This document shows, piece after piece, positions 17,535-27,453 of a stretch of DNA of 64,000 nt; position 1 is the first letter of the stretch; each line of letters starts with the position of its first letter. The DNA is from JBGLNJ01 sp041300525 (GTDB lineage Bacteria > Chloroflexota > Anaerolineae > Fen-1058). The notes below the pieces were generated by a model that did not search any database, had not been told where the DNA came from, and was given only the letters and a program-made list of their open reading frames with translations. Location of the stretch: NCBI GenBank assembly GCA_041300525.1, contig JBGLNJ010000001.1, forward strand, positions 3,534,001 to 3,598,000, read 5' to 3'. The translations under genes were made by a program, and so were the position numbers.

Positions 17535-18047
17535 TTAATCCGATTCTTCTAACGCGATGATTTCCTCACAATAGGGCGTGTAGGGTCTCAACGCAGCATA
17601 GTTTCTCTTGAACCTCAGCCTGGGGTCAATCCTCGACAGCAGAACTTGCACCGGCTTGTGATATACTTTCTTGCAGATCTCTCTGGTATCCAGTCCCAAT
17701 TTCTGACAGGCTTCCAGGGTGGGGCAATCGTTCCACCACCGGGTCACGAGCTGCCTATCGGTCGCCTCGACGATTTCTCCATCTTGGGGAATCGAGAGCC
17801 CCAGATAGCTTTCATAAAACATCTTGTAACCGTCCATGAGGGGATTGCCCGTTTTCTCCAGAGCCGTTACATTTCTATCCAGCCACGACAGCCTTTTTTC
17901 AATGACACATCGTTCCAGACATTCCAGAACATCGTCCAAGCCCGCTTTTTTGGCAAGGGACAAGATGGTTTGAAATAGCACAGTGGAGTTGCCTCTACTG
18001 TTTTCGTATTGGCATCTCACGAACTGGCAGTATTCTCTATTCATCAT
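17535..18047 (-). CDS. Cys-rich protein resembling L-2-amino-thiazoline-4-carboxylate hydrolase family
   Basis: 170 residues. The C-terminal half has spaced cysteines in WWNDCPTLEACQKLGLDTRE, ICKKV and YCEEIIALEE, a pattern seen in ATC-hydrolase-like proteins. The middle segment LMDGYKMFYESYLG also fits. It lies 73 bases upstream of the RACo-like gene on the same strand and could be co-transcribed. The ISL3 fragment ends 16 bases before its start, so its 5' region may have been altered. Function uncertain. Confidence 0.5.
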   Translation of the reverse strand: MMNREYCQFVRCQYENSRGNSTVLFQTILSLAKKAGLDDVLECLERCVIEKRLSWLDRNVTALEKTGNPLMDGYKMFYESYLGLSIPQDGEIVEATDRQLVTRWWNDCPTLEACQKLGLDTREICKKVYHKPVQVLLSRIDPRLRFKRNYAALRPYTPYCEEIIALEESD

Positions 18048-18062
18048 CTTACAGCGATTGCC

Positions 18063-18650
18063 TCATTTGTTCTGCGGCGGTGGGTAGTAGCGCTCAGCCA
18101 TGTGGAAGCAGTCAACGACTAGTTCCACCTGGCACTCCAGGTCGGCCTGCAAAGACTCGCGCACGGCGTTCACGTAGCCGTCCCACATATCGGTGCAGAC
18201 GGTGCGAATGGTGCGCCGCAGGCGTTGCGGGATAGAGTCCAAGAACTGTTTCACCGTTGCCTTCTCGCGGTCGGGCAATACGGCCAACAGATGGGTCCGG
18301 CCTTCGAGGCGCGTCGTGACGCGGAGCGTGGCCACAAAGTCGCGGTGGCCTTTCTTGCAGGCAATCCCATCGATGCAGACGACGGTCAACCTCTCGAACT
18401 CGTTCCACTGAACCGTGGTGGTGATGCGGTGCTCCAGGAGGCCCTGTACCGCATCCGAGGTCAGTCCCTCCTTGCGCCCGACCTCCTCCACAGTGCTGTT
18501 GACCAGTTGCAACAGGACATGGTCTTCGTAGGCGCGGGTATGGAAACTCCCCTCCTGCCGCCAAGCCACTATCTGAGTGATCGTCACAGCGTGCCCCGGC
18601 GGGGAGCAGTGAGGGCAATCTGATGGGCATGAGTGTGGAGTCTCCTTCAT
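18063..18650 (-). mobile_element. ISL3-family transposase, C-terminally truncated
   Basis: 195 residues. It has an N-terminal zinc-like CPSDCPHC, an HTH region (VEEVGRKEGLTSDAVQGLLE), and the catalytic core with VVCIDGIACKKGHRDFV (first Asp), VCTDMWDGYVNAV (second Asp) and VVDCFHMAE. It stops at ERYYPPPQNK just after the third core strand. ISL3 transposases normally reach about 400 residues and have a late catalytic Glu, which is missing here. Confidence 0.8.
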
Positions 18651-18746
18651 GATGTTGGGCTGGACTGAATTCTACCACGTATGCTCAACGGTGTATGCCC
18701 CCCAGATGTGGGGGATTTCTGGGAATCGCCGTGGTGTCTGCCCAAA

Positions 18747-18798
18747 CGTAGGACAAATTGCCAATTTGTCCTACACGCTGCCGCCAAATAGGAGGGCG
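18747..18798. repeat. Composite palindromic repeat, copy A
   Basis: A 27-base perfect palindrome around one central base (arms GTAGGACAAATTG and CAATTTGTCCTAC) followed by a 22-base tail. The same 52 bases occur inverted at 32563-32614. The upstream flank (TCTGGGAATCGCCGTG) also resembles the upstream flank of the other copy, in the same orientation. Confidence 0.85.
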
Positions 18799-18809
18799 CG
18801 CCACAGTGC

Positions 18810-20462
18810 ATGTTCCGCCAAGTCGGAATATCAGTGGAACCGAGTTCCGCTCATGTTCCGAAAAATCGGAACACGGTGTTTGCCGTGTCCTACCCTCGAC
18901 GAGCTAAAGATAATCGCCAAGTTTACAAATGCTACTATCGGCCAGAACAAACTACTTGCCCTGACTGTGGACAAGTCTTGAAACGCTGTCATCCGGTCTG
19001 GCGCAAATACATGGTTTTTCTGAACGGTCGCGCCTGGGTGGTCAACCTGGGCTACTGTTGCCCCAATCCACGGTGTAAGAACCAGCAGGTCTACACGTCA
19101 CAGGTCGCCCAGCACTTGACCGTGCGGGGTAACAGTTTCGCGCTGGAAGTCATTGTCCAGATTGGCTACTGGCGATTTTGGAATCGCTGGACGGTCGTGC
19201 AGATTCACGAGCTGCTGACTCAAGTCCATCACTTGCTCATCTCTGAACGAGAGGTGCTGTACTTGATAGAGGTGTTTCTCGTCTCGCTGCGCTGCACGTA
19301 TCATCTTCGCTTGGAAGAACATGCGGCGTACTTCCGTCGGCATGGCATCTTTATTGCGATTGATGCCCTCAAGCCCGAAAAGGGCAACCGGGCTTTGTAC
19401 GTGGTGCGCGAGTTGAAGTTCGGGTTGGTCTTGCATCAGGTCTCTCTACTCTCGACGGCTCATCAGACTTTGGCAACCCGTCTATTCCAGCCCGTCAAGG
19501 CTTTGGGCTATCGAGTGCGGGGCTGGGTGAGTGACGATGAGCCGGCCCTCCGCCTAGCGGCGGCGAGGGTGTTTCCTGGCGTGTCGCACCAACCGTGTCA
19601 GTCGCACTGCCTGCGCGATGCGGCCGTGCCTATCATGGAAGCCGATCAAGCCCTCAAAAAAGCCTTGAAACAAGCCATGCGTGGCCCGTTTTACACCTTT
19701 TGCCGCGCGATTGACCAGCTGGCCCCGGACGACCCTCACCGAAGGCAGCAAGCCACCGTTTGCACTGGGCGGGCTACGGGTCTTTGAAGACCTGACGCGT
19801 TTAAAAGCCTCCCTCCAACGCAGTCGTAAAAAGGGGGCCATCCGATTTTGGATCAACTCCTGGCGGTCGTCCAACGTCGCCGCCCCTTCCGGGCCCAGTA
19901 TCGCCAACTCAAACGTCAACGGGATTGGCTGGTCGAATTGGACCGACGACGGGACCCGCCTGAGCAAAACGGTCTGCCACGCCCCACCCGCCGAGACATC
20001 CAGCGCCACGTCAAAGAATTTCTGGCCGAGTTGGAACACCACGCCCAAACGTGTCCCGAAGATGCGGAGACGGTGGCGCACATCTGTGCGACATTCCGGC
20101 AACGTTGGCCTCGACTCTTTGCCTGCTATGCCTGGCCTGAACGTTGGCGCACCAACAACGACCTCGAAAGTTTCTTCGGGCGCTTACGGACTCGCCAACG
20201 ACAGATCCATGGTCGCAAGTCTGTCCATGAGTTCATTCTCCGCTACGGCGAGTGGGCCGTCTATATCGATCCGACCGAATCGCTTGAACAAGTGTTACTG
20301 CGATTCCAACAGTTCGATCAAGCCGAATTTGACAAAGAGTATGCACGGTTCCGCAAGGCACAACTCAGACTTCGCGTACAATACCGCTTTCGTCACAACC
20401 CTCGCCGTTGTCTCAAAGAACTGGAGCAACAATGGGCTGAGGCCGTCAGCCACAAATCATAA
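18810..20462 (+). pseudogene. DDE transposase (mutator-like, ISL3-related) with two compensating frameshifts
   Basis: The first frame carries a zinc motif (CPDCGQVLKRC, with CCPNPRC), the first catalytic Asp in FIAIDALKPEKGN and the second in VRGWVSDDEPALRLAA with a following CQSHCLRD. Near 19738 the true reading moves to another frame (EGSKPPFALGGLRVFEDLTR), and near 19832 it returns (LDQLLAVVQRRRPF). The last part has RWRTNNDLESFFGRLRTRQR with the catalytic Glu. Two single-base shifts, about 95 bases apart, inactivate it unless they are sequencing errors. Confidence 0.7.
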
Positions 20463-20613
20463 ACACGTCTTGTGTGCTAGTTTTGCGGTTGCTGCAGGAA
20501 TATACCTTTCGTTCCCACATTGTAGCGCGATAGTTCTGGGAACTGCCACACATCTTTGGTTACCAACGCGGTAGATGGATGCCTGAAAGTAGATCATTTT
20601 CTCCTTGATCTGT

Positions 20614-21603
20614 CTAGGCGACTCCTCCACCACCGCGCCAACGTCGGACGCCATCCTCGACCCCTCGCCAGATACCGCTGATGTCGGCTGGCATACTTCT
20701 CTCAGCTTCGAGCGCACGGCGAGCCGCCTCGTCAAATGAACAGCAGTTCAGATGACCAATACGAGTCCAGTAAGTATGGTTTTGAGACAACAGATCGCTG
20801 CCCAGCCCAAGAACCACCTCACGCGCGACCGACCATTGGGCGCGGGTGACCAGGCGCACCCAATGCGAAGATAGCCACGGGGTCACCACAGGTACTTCCA
20901 CCATGATCGGTGGCTTTAGCCCGAGGAGGCGGGCCGTCTTGACGAGTATCTGCTGACAGGAGAGCACCTCCGGGCCTGGAATGTCAAACCACTGCCCATC
21001 GGACACGGGCACCTCGAGCGCTGCCAGCAAAGCTACCACGACGTCGTCAATGCCAATCGGCTCGGTGAGTGATTTGAGCCAGCGAGGCAAGATCATAAAG
21101 GGCAGCCGCGCGGCGAGATCGCGGACGATCAACCACGAGAGGCTGCCATAACCAATGATCATGCTCGCCCGCAACTCGATGGTTGGAACGCGGCCCTGCC
21201 GCAATGTCTGTCCCACTTCCAACCGGCTGAGCAGGTGTTCAGAAGGCCTGTCCGCCGGCGCCACGCCGCCCAGGTAGACGATCCGTTCCAGACCGGCATC
21301 ACGCGCCGCCTGGGCAAATCGCTCGGCCGCGAGCGCCTCACGGCGGCGGAAATCAGGGTCGCCTTCGGCCATGCTGTGCACAAAGTAGTACGCGGCCTGG
21401 CAGCCTTGCAAGGCTGGGGCCAGCGTCTCGGAGTGGCTCATGTCACCCAAGACCCACTCCTGCTGCGGGAACTTGCGCCGCGCGGACTCGACGTCGCGGG
21501 TCATGCTCCGCACCTGGTAGCCCTGACGCGCGAGTGCAGGCCACAGACTCCGACCCACAAAGCCGGTGGCACCCGTCAACAGAATCTTGTTGCCTGACTT
21601 CAT
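20614..21603 (-). CDS. NAD(P)-binding atypical SDR protein
   Basis: 329 residues. The N-terminal Rossmann motif is TGATGFVGRSLWPALARQGY, followed by LQGCQAAYYFVHSM and IVYLGGVAP, and a C-terminal region with IGIDDVVVALLAAL and DIPGPEVLSCQQI. This is the YbjT/complex-I-assembly-like group of atypical SDRs, which often lack the YxxxK pair. Its role here is unknown. Confidence 0.75.
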   Translation of the reverse strand: MKSGNKILLTGATGFVGRSLWPALARQGYQVRSMTRDVESARRKFPQQEWVLGDMSHSETLAPALQGCQAAYYFVHSMAEGDPDFRRREALAAERFAQAARDAGLERIVYLGGVAPADRPSEHLLSRLEVGQTLRQGRVPTIELRASMIIGYGSLSWLIVRDLAARLPFMILPRWLKSLTEPIGIDDVVVALLAALEVPVSDGQWFDIPGPEVLSCQQILVKTARLLGLKPPIMVEVPVVTPWLSSHWVRLVTRAQWSVAREVVLGLGSDLLSQNHTYWTRIGHLNCCSFDEAARRALEAERSMPADISGIWRGVEDGVRRWRGGGGVA

Positions 21604-21798
21604 ACCGCATGTCCGATCTCTTGGGCCCTTTAGGTCCAGACTGCCTTGAGGCCCAAGTCTACAAGGCTGTCAGGGTTCGAATGAACTTCAAAATGGTCAT
21701 GCCCTGTTCCAACGTGGCCCCTGTTCGACAGAGTCTTGCCCCAAGTCGGCGCTGTCTCTGATAGCCAAGTCCGGTTTCCCCAGCGCCCCCCATCTTTT

Positions 21799-22467
21799 TC
21801 ATGGCGCAAGCCGCACTCGGCGCGCAAAGCGTGCGCCAGTCGAGTCCTCGACCACCAACTCGACCTCGCCATTGCGAGCAAGCTTGAGTGCACCTGTATG
21901 GCCATCACCATCTCGCAGATCGAGCTTGCCATACGCCCGAATGCGCGAATTGACCAAGAAACCGGGAACCAGCTCACTTGTGATGACGCCCGTCACCTGC
22001 GCGGTGTATTTGCCGTCGCCCGAAACATAGCGAAAGCGTGAGGGCGCTGGCATTCCCAGACCAGACAGGCTCACCGTCGTGCCAGTGATTTCTTCGGTGC
22101 CCTCAAAGCGACCGCTGTCCGGCATCTCGAACGAGTACGAGATGCGGAAATGGGGTGAGCGAGATTCGAGCCTGGCCGTGATGAGGACACCCGTTGCCGG
22201 ATCCGCTTCGGACACCACATCGCCCACCTGATTGAACATGGGTTGATAGTACGCCGGGCCAAACGAGGCCGATGCGCCAGCGGCATACCATGCCACCTGG
22301 GCCAGAGCTTGGGCCGTCTCTCCAGACTGAATTATCTCGGTCACTGGCAGCAACAGGGCCGTCTTGTGCATCCGCCGCACAACATAGCCCAGCAGCGTGA
22401 TGCCGCCCGGCGGCAATTCATAGCGCGTGTTCGATGTCACCGCGACTCTGGGTTGCATCTCGTTCAT
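21799..22467 (-). CDS. Hypothetical protein, possibly lipid- or substrate-binding beta protein
   Basis: 222 residues, mostly beta-strand in character, with VTEIIQSGETAQALAQVAWY and GTTVSLSGLGMPAPSRFRYV. No domain recognised and no signal peptide. It starts five bases after the dienelactone hydrolase stop codon with a GGAGTG site, so the two form one operon. Confidence 0.6.
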   Translation of the reverse strand: MNEMQPRVAVTSNTRYELPPGGITLLGYVVRRMHKTALLLPVTEIIQSGETAQALAQVAWYAAGASASFGPAYYQPMFNQVGDVVSEADPATGVLITARLESRSPHFRISYSFEMPDSGRFEGTEEITGTTVSLSGLGMPAPSRFRYVSGDGKYTAQVTGVITSELVPGFLVNSRIRAYGKLDLRDGDGHTGALKLARNGEVELVVEDSTGARFARRVRLAP

Positions 22468-22471
22468 CGTG

Positions 22472-23287
22472 TCACTCCGCTTTTAACGATTTGCCCAGGA
22501 ACACGAGCATTTCGTTCCACGCCTGTTGAGCCGGGCCTGGCACACCGAGCGTGTTCGACTTGACGAAGGCATGACCCACGCCGGGATAAATCGTTACCTG
22601 GTGACGAACGCCGCGCGCCTCCATCGCCTGCTCAAAGGCGCGCACCTCGCTCACCGGGATGCTGTTGTCCTGTTCACCATAGATACCCAGCACCGGGCCG
22701 CGCGCGCCCATCACGCCCAGTTCGTCCGGCTGGGTGAACGGGCCGCTGCCATAATAAATGACGGAAGCGGCCAAGTCAGGATTGCGCGCGCTCATCTTCA
22801 TCACCTGCGTCCCACCGAAGCAAAAGCCGACCGCACCGACCCGCTTGGGATCAACGCCCTCCAGCTTGGCAAGATAGGCAAAGCCGGCGTCAATATCTCG
22901 GGCGATGCGTTCCTGCGGCGTGGTCGCCACGAGCCAAATCGCGCGCGGGACCAGCGCCGTCGTTTGATTGCGATACGCATCCACAGCCAGGACGATATAG
23001 CCTTCCTGGGCGAGCACATCGGCTTTCTTGACCACGTCCTCATTCAAGCCGAAAAACTCGTGAACCATCACCAGCGCCGGATGCGGGCCAGCTCCCGCCG
23101 GGCGCGCCAGATAGGCCCGCAGCGTCACGCCCTCCGAACCGGTAAAAGTCACATTCACGAAATCCGTGACGCGCTGAGATGGAAACACCGTGTCATACAG
23201 GATGATCCCCCCGATCACCGCCACGGTCGCGACCAGCAGGCCCAGCACGCCCATAGCAATCCGCCCCACAATCCGTCTGGCTTGCAT
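22472..23287 (-). CDS. Dienelactone hydrolase family protein, membrane-anchored
   Basis: 271 residues. One N-terminal membrane segment (VLGLLVATVAVIGGIILYD) places the enzyme outside. The alpha/beta-hydrolase core has a Cys nucleophile in GAVGFCFGGTQ as in dienelactone hydrolase, an acidic residue in YGEQDNSIP, and His in GVGHAFVK. The start at 23287 has a purine-rich AAAGGGG site; longer starts add a non-homologous leader. Confidence 0.85.
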   Translation of the reverse strand: MQARRIVGRIAMGVLGLLVATVAVIGGIILYDTVFPSQRVTDFVNVTFTGSEGVTLRAYLARPAGAGPHPALVMVHEFFGLNEDVVKKADVLAQEGYIVLAVDAYRNQTTALVPRAIWLVATTPQERIARDIDAGFAYLAKLEGVDPKRVGAVGFCFGGTQVMKMSARNPDLAASVIYYGSGPFTQPDELGVMGARGPVLGIYGEQDNSIPVSEVRAFEQAMEARGVRHQVTIYPGVGHAFVKSNTLGVPGPAQQAWNEMLVFLGKSLKAE

Positions 23288-23398
23288 GTGTCCCCTTTCC
23301 CTTTGAATAAACCTAGCTCGGACAAGCCGAAACCAAACAGGGCTTGCCCTCAATCTGTGGTAAAGTTGGGTCATCCTCGCCTTTGGGAGCAGAACGAT

Positions 23399-23788
23399 GG
23401 AGACCAAACCCAGATTCTCCAAGACAAGGTGGCCGAAAAGTCCAACATGTCGGTCACGGTCAATCACGCGGTCAAGGAATTCAAAGGCAAACACAAGCTG
23501 GAAGCCATCATCGCGCAAGACCGCGCCACAGGCGAATTAAAAGAGTGGCGCTACGACGGAGTGTTTGTCTTTATCGGCCTTTCGCCCAACAGCGATCTGG
23601 TCAAGGGCAAAGTGGAACTGGATCCGTATGGCTTTGTCGTCACCGATAGCACACTGATGACGACCTGGCCGGGCGTGTTTGCCGCCGGGGACGTGCGCGT
23701 CGGTTCAACCAAGCAGGCCGCATCGGCAGCGGGCGAGGGCGCGACGGCGGCGCTGATGATCCGGCAATACCTGAAGAAGATAGGGTAG
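23399..23788 (+). pseudogene. Thioredoxin reductase-like flavoprotein, C-terminal fragment
   Basis: About 130 residues in an open frame. It starts at DQTQILQDKVAEKSNMSVTV, continues with WRYDGVFVFIGLSPNSDLVK and ends with PGVFAAGDVRVGSTKQAASA, AGEGATAALMIRQYLKKIG. This is the last third of a TrxB-type protein with the FAD-binding GDVR segment. The redox CxxC and first Rossmann domain are missing, and the 5' side joins unrelated sequence near 23399. Confidence 0.75.
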
Positions 23789-23835
23789 GAGCAGGTCTTC
23801 GCCTGCCCCCGAATCGGCAACCACAAGGGTCGCCC

Positions 23836-24540
23836 CTACACCTGGCCGGTGATCAGCGCCTTTTTCACCTCGCCGATGGCTTGGGTGATGTTGATTTCGC
23901 GCGGGCAGGCTTCTACGCAGTTGAACGCGGTGCGGCAGCGCCACACGCCCATCTCTTCGTTCATCACCGCCAGGCGCTCTTCCGTCAGTTGGTCGCGTGA
24001 GTCAAAGATGAAGCGGTGCGCCTGGACGATGGCTGCCGGGCCGATATATTCGCCATTGGCCCAGAACGACGGGCACGATGTGGTGCATGCCGCGCACAGA
24101 ATACACTTGGTCGTATCGTCAAAACGTTCGCGGTCGGCGGGGGATTGCAGCCGCTCGCGCCCATCGGCGGGTAGCGGATCGTCGTTGACCAGGTACGGCA
24201 TCACTTTGCGGTACTTGTCAAAGAATCCTTCCATGTCCACGATCAGGTCTTTGAGGACGGGCAGGCCCAGCAGCGGCTGGAGGGTGATGTTTTCACCGAC
24301 TTCTTGAATGAGTACCTTGCACGCCAGCCGGTTGCGGCCGTTGATCCGCATCGCGTCGCTGCCGCAGATGCCGTGCGCGCACGAGCGCCGGTAAGCCAGC
24401 GTCCCGTCGTGCTGCCATTTCACCGCATTGAGCGCATCGAGCACGCGGTCGGTCGGCTCCATGTCCACCTCGTACTCGCTCATGTGCGGCTTGTTATCCT
24501 TCTCCGGGTTGAATCGCTGAATCTTCAAACGAACTTTCAT
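23836..24540 (-). CDS. sdhB: Succinate dehydrogenase iron-sulfur subunit
   Basis: 234 residues. The 2Fe-2S motif is CAHGICGSDAM with a later Cys, and two further cluster motifs are in KCILCAACTTSCPSFW (4Fe-4S) and NCVEACPRE (3Fe-4S). SdhB moves electrons from the SdhA flavin to the membrane quinone site. It is the last gene of an sdhCDAB set on the minus strand, separated from sdhA by a 173-base tandem repeat region. Confidence 0.95.
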   Translation of the reverse strand: MKVRLKIQRFNPEKDNKPHMSEYEVDMEPTDRVLDALNAVKWQHDGTLAYRRSCAHGICGSDAMRINGRNRLACKVLIQEVGENITLQPLLGLPVLKDLIVDMEGFFDKYRKVMPYLVNDDPLPADGRERLQSPADRERFDDTTKCILCAACTTSCPSFWANGEYIGPAAIVQAHRFIFDSRDQLTEERLAVMNEEMGVWRCRTAFNCVEACPREINITQAIGEVKKALITGQV

Positions 24541-24556
24541 AACGTCTCTCCTATTC

Positions 24557-24717
24557 CAGTTACTCAGTCACTCAGTCACTCAGTTACTCAGTTACTCAGT
24601 TACTCAGTCAACCAGTTACTCAGTTACTCGGTCATTGAGTTACTCTGCCACCGATTGACCGGTTGACTGGTTGACTGATTGACTGAGTGACCGATTGACT
24701 GATCACCGATTGACTAG
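24557..24717. repeat. Degenerate 8-base tandem repeats forming an inverted array between sdhA and sdhB
   Basis: About ten units close to CAGTTACT/CAGTCACT are followed by about ten units close to GATTGACT/GGTTGACT. The halves are roughly complementary, so the transcript could fold into a long hairpin. The array ends at the sdhA stop codon. Confidence 0.75.
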
Positions 24718-26492
24718 TATTTCCGTTCCTTCGGTTGCCACTGCGTGATGACGACGGGCTTGAAGCTCAATTTGAGGCGTCCGTCCTCGCCGCGCGTGAC
24801 GAGCGTGTGCTTGAGCCAGTTGTCGTCGTCGCGCTTGGGGAAATCTTCGCGATAGTGTGCGCCCCGGCTTTCCTCGCGGGCCAACGCCGAAACCGCTGTC
24901 GCTTCGGCCAGGTCGAGCAGCGAGGAAAGTTCCCATGCCTCGTACAGATCAGTGTTAAATCGCTGACCGTGGTCGTCCACCTCGACTTGCTTGTAGCGCT
25001 CTTGAAGCTCGCGCACCTTATTGAGCGCATCCTGAATCATCGGGCCGGTGCGGAACACGCCGACGTTATCCATCATGGCTTTTTGCATCTCGTCGCGGAT
25101 GCGGGCGGGCTTTTCCTTGCCGGCGCTCGCGCGAAGGCGCTCGATTTGTTGGCGCACGCGGCCTGCAGGTTCTTTCGGCAGCGGAAGCAGGTCGGCCTTT
25201 TTGGCATACTCGGCCATCGCACGGCCGCCGCGCCGCCCGAACACGATCAGGTCAACCAGGCTGTTCGTCCCCAAGCGGTTCGCGCCGTGGACAGACACGC
25301 AGGCCACCTCGCCCGCCGCGTACATTCCCGGCAGCACCTTGTTCTTTTCGTTGATGACGACTTCTGCATTCACGTTGGTGGGGATGCCGCCCATCGCGTA
25401 ATGCGCCGTCGGCTGGATGGGCACGCCTTCCTTCATCGGCTCGACGCCCATGTACACGCGCATCATCTCGATAATGTCGGGCAACGCGTGTTCCAACTGT
25501 TCCGCCGTCACGGTCTTGCCGCCCGGCGCGCTCTTGTGCTTGTTGATCGTCTCCGGGCGGATGTCGAGGTACACGTAATCCTTGCCGCCGATGCCGCGCC
25601 CTTCGCGCACCTCAAGATACATGCACCGGCTGCACACGTCGCGGGAGGCCAGGTCTTTCATCGTCGGCGCGTAGCGTTCCATGAAGCGTTCGCCTTTGTC
25701 GTTGATGAATATGCCGCCCTCGGCGCGCGCGGCTTCAGAGAGCAAAATCCCCATCTTGTAGATGCCGGTCGGATGAAACTGGAAAAACTCCATGTCCTCC
25801 AGCGGCACGCCGCGCCGGTAGACGATGCTCATGCCGTCGCCGGTGAGCGAGTGCGCGTTGGAGGTGATCTTCCACATTCGGCCCGAGCCGCCCGTGGCCC
25901 ACAACACGGCTTTGCTGTGAAAGACGTGCAGCGTGCCGTCGTTGGTATTCACGGCGACGGCGCCGCGCACCGTGCCGTCCACGATGAGGGCGTCGAGCAC
26001 CTGGTACTCGTCAAAGAACGTCACCTGCTGGCGGATGCACTGCTGGTAGAGCGTCTGCAAAATCATGTGGCCGGTGCGGTCGGCAGCCTTGCACGAGCGC
26101 ATGACGGGCGCTTGTCCAAAGTTGCGCGTGTGTCCGCCAAAGCGCCGTTGCTCGATGCGGCCATCGGGCGTGCGGTCGAACGGCAGCCCCATGTGCTCCA
26201 GTTCGATGACGGCATCCGACGCCTCGCGGCAGAGCACTTCCGCCGCGTCCTGATCCACCAAATAGTCGCCGCCTTTGATCGTGTCGTAGGCGTACCATTC
26301 CCAGTGGTCTTCTTCCATGTTGCCCAGCGGCGCGGCCACGCCGCCTTGCGCCGTGCCGGTGTGAGAGCGTGTGGGGTACAGTTTGGAGAGCACCGCCGTC
26401 TTGACGTGGCGGCTGGCTTGCAGCGCGGCCATCAGCCCCGCGCCGCCCGCGCCGACGACGAGCGCATCGAAGGTGTGAATGACTTCTGGCAT
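24714..26492 (-). CDS. sdhA: Succinate dehydrogenase flavoprotein subunit
   Basis: 592 residues. FAD-binding DALVVGAGGAGLMAALQASR, the covalent flavin His region SHTGTAQGGVAAPL, the HPTGIY active-site segment and the MGGIPTN and GANRLGTNSL motifs are present. It oxidises succinate to fumarate in the TCA cycle and respiration. ATG 26492 is preferred over GTG 26498 since GGAGT lies just upstream. Confidence 0.95.
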   Translation of the reverse strand: MPEVIHTFDALVVGAGGAGLMAALQASRHVKTAVLSKLYPTRSHTGTAQGGVAAPLGNMEEDHWEWYAYDTIKGGDYLVDQDAAEVLCREASDAVIELEHMGLPFDRTPDGRIEQRRFGGHTRNFGQAPVMRSCKAADRTGHMILQTLYQQCIRQQVTFFDEYQVLDALIVDGTVRGAVAVNTNDGTLHVFHSKAVLWATGGSGRMWKITSNAHSLTGDGMSIVYRRGVPLEDMEFFQFHPTGIYKMGILLSEAARAEGGIFINDKGERFMERYAPTMKDLASRDVCSRCMYLEVREGRGIGGKDYVYLDIRPETINKHKSAPGGKTVTAEQLEHALPDIIEMMRVYMGVEPMKEGVPIQPTAHYAMGGIPTNVNAEVVINEKNKVLPGMYAAGEVACVSVHGANRLGTNSLVDLIVFGRRGGRAMAEYAKKADLLPLPKEPAGRVRQQIERLRASAGKEKPARIRDEMQKAMMDNVGVFRTGPMIQDALNKVRELQERYKQVEVDDHGQRFNTDLYEAWELSSLLDLAEATAVSALAREESRGAHYREDFPKRDDDNWLKHTLVTRGEDGRLKLSFKPVVITQWQPKERKY

Positions 26493-26504
26493 GAGCACTC
26501 CTTC

Positions 26505-26540
26505 CAGACCTGACAGGTCTCAAAAGACCTGTCAGGTCTG
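26505..26540. repeat. Perfect 16-base inverted repeat between sdhD and sdhA
   Basis: CAGACCTGACAGGTCT and its complement are separated by CAAA. Each arm is itself nearly palindromic (AGACCTGACAGGTCT). It lies in the short gap just ahead of the sdhA ribosome site, so it may limit read-through or translation. Confidence 0.75.
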
Positions 26541-26544
26541 AATT

Positions 26545-26949
26545 CTATCGTGGCATCGGCGCGCCAATGATGGCAATTGCGCCCATGAGCAGAATGACGC
26601 CGCCGACAAAGACAATCAACAGTCGGATGACTTTGATCGCCGTTGGGTTATGAACATAGTCCGTGACGACGGTGTGAAAGCCGTTCAGCCCGTGGATGAA
26701 CGCCAGGCCCAGCAAGGCAAAATCCCAGACGCGAATCCACGTGAACGCCCAACGGCTCTGAAGCACCCATTGCAAGCTGGCGTTGTGAACGTCGTTCTGG
26801 ATGTGCTGCATCACCATGTGGCCCACGGCCAGCAAGAGCAGCGCCACGCCGGAAAGCCGCATGAAAAACCAGGCATAGCTTTCGAGCGAGCGCGGGCGCG
26901 GCTTGACCTTGCGGATCGTCACGCGGTTAGGGAGAGCTGTCGTCGCCAT
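26545..26949 (-). CDS. sdhD: Succinate dehydrogenase membrane anchor subunit
   Basis: 134 residues with three hydrophobic helices. The haem or quinone region is visible as FMRLSGVALLLLAVGHMVMQ with a conserved His, and FIHGLNGFHTVVTDYV. It follows sdhC by nine bases. Confidence 0.88.
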   Translation of the reverse strand: MATTALPNRVTIRKVKPRPRSLESYAWFFMRLSGVALLLLAVGHMVMQHIQNDVHNASLQWVLQSRWAFTWIRVWDFALLGLAFIHGLNGFHTVVTDYVHNPTAIKVIRLLIVFVGGVILLMGAIAIIGAPMPR

Positions 26950-26958
26950 CGCCGCCTC

Positions 26959-27366
26959 CTAAATGTTGACGCCCATGGAGCGCAGAATGCCGCGCCCCAT
27001 AATGTACGCCGACGGGATAAACGTGATGAGGAACACACCCCACACCACGAACCACATCTCACGCTGGCGCGTGGTCAACCGGGGGAAAAAATCCACCAAC
27101 GCCACGCGGATGCCGTTCGCGGCGTGATACAGCACGGCCGCCATCAAAAAGATTTCGCCGACGCCGAACGGGACGGACTTGTAAATCTTGAGCGCTTCTT
27201 CATAGAGCCGGGGAGCAAAATAAACGAACGAAGTGTCTACGATGTGGATCGCCAAGAATAGCAGCACGCCCAGCCCGCTGAGTCGGTGGAAAATCCACGC
27301 CCATTGGCCCAAGCGGCCTTGATACTTGATGCTCTGTTCGAGCGTTAGACCGAGGTTGTTTTGCAT
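26959..27366 (-). CDS. sdhC: Succinate dehydrogenase cytochrome b subunit
   Basis: 135 residues with three transmembrane helices. WIFHRLSGLGVLLFLAIHIV carries the conserved HRxSG motif and haem-ligand-type His, and VLYHAANGIRVALVDF the second conserved His. First gene of the sdh set. Confidence 0.9.
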   Translation of the reverse strand: MQNNLGLTLEQSIKYQGRLGQWAWIFHRLSGLGVLLFLAIHIVDTSFVYFAPRLYEEALKIYKSVPFGVGEIFLMAAVLYHAANGIRVALVDFFPRLTTRQREMWFVVWGVFLITFIPSAYIMGRGILRSMGVNI

Positions 27367-27453
27367 CTAGTTCTCCTCCTGATTGCAGATCACGAATTAG
27401 GATCAGGCTTTCAGTTCGTCTACACCAACCTACCACCTTTCCCCGCAACGCAG

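Noticed and set aside
24557..24717. Tandem repeats as a CRISPR array
   Set aside because: Units are 8 bases, degenerate, contiguous and without spacers; no cas gene nearby.
24735..26513. Plus-strand open frame of 592 codons over sdhA
   Set aside because: Antisense shadow of a clear sdhA.
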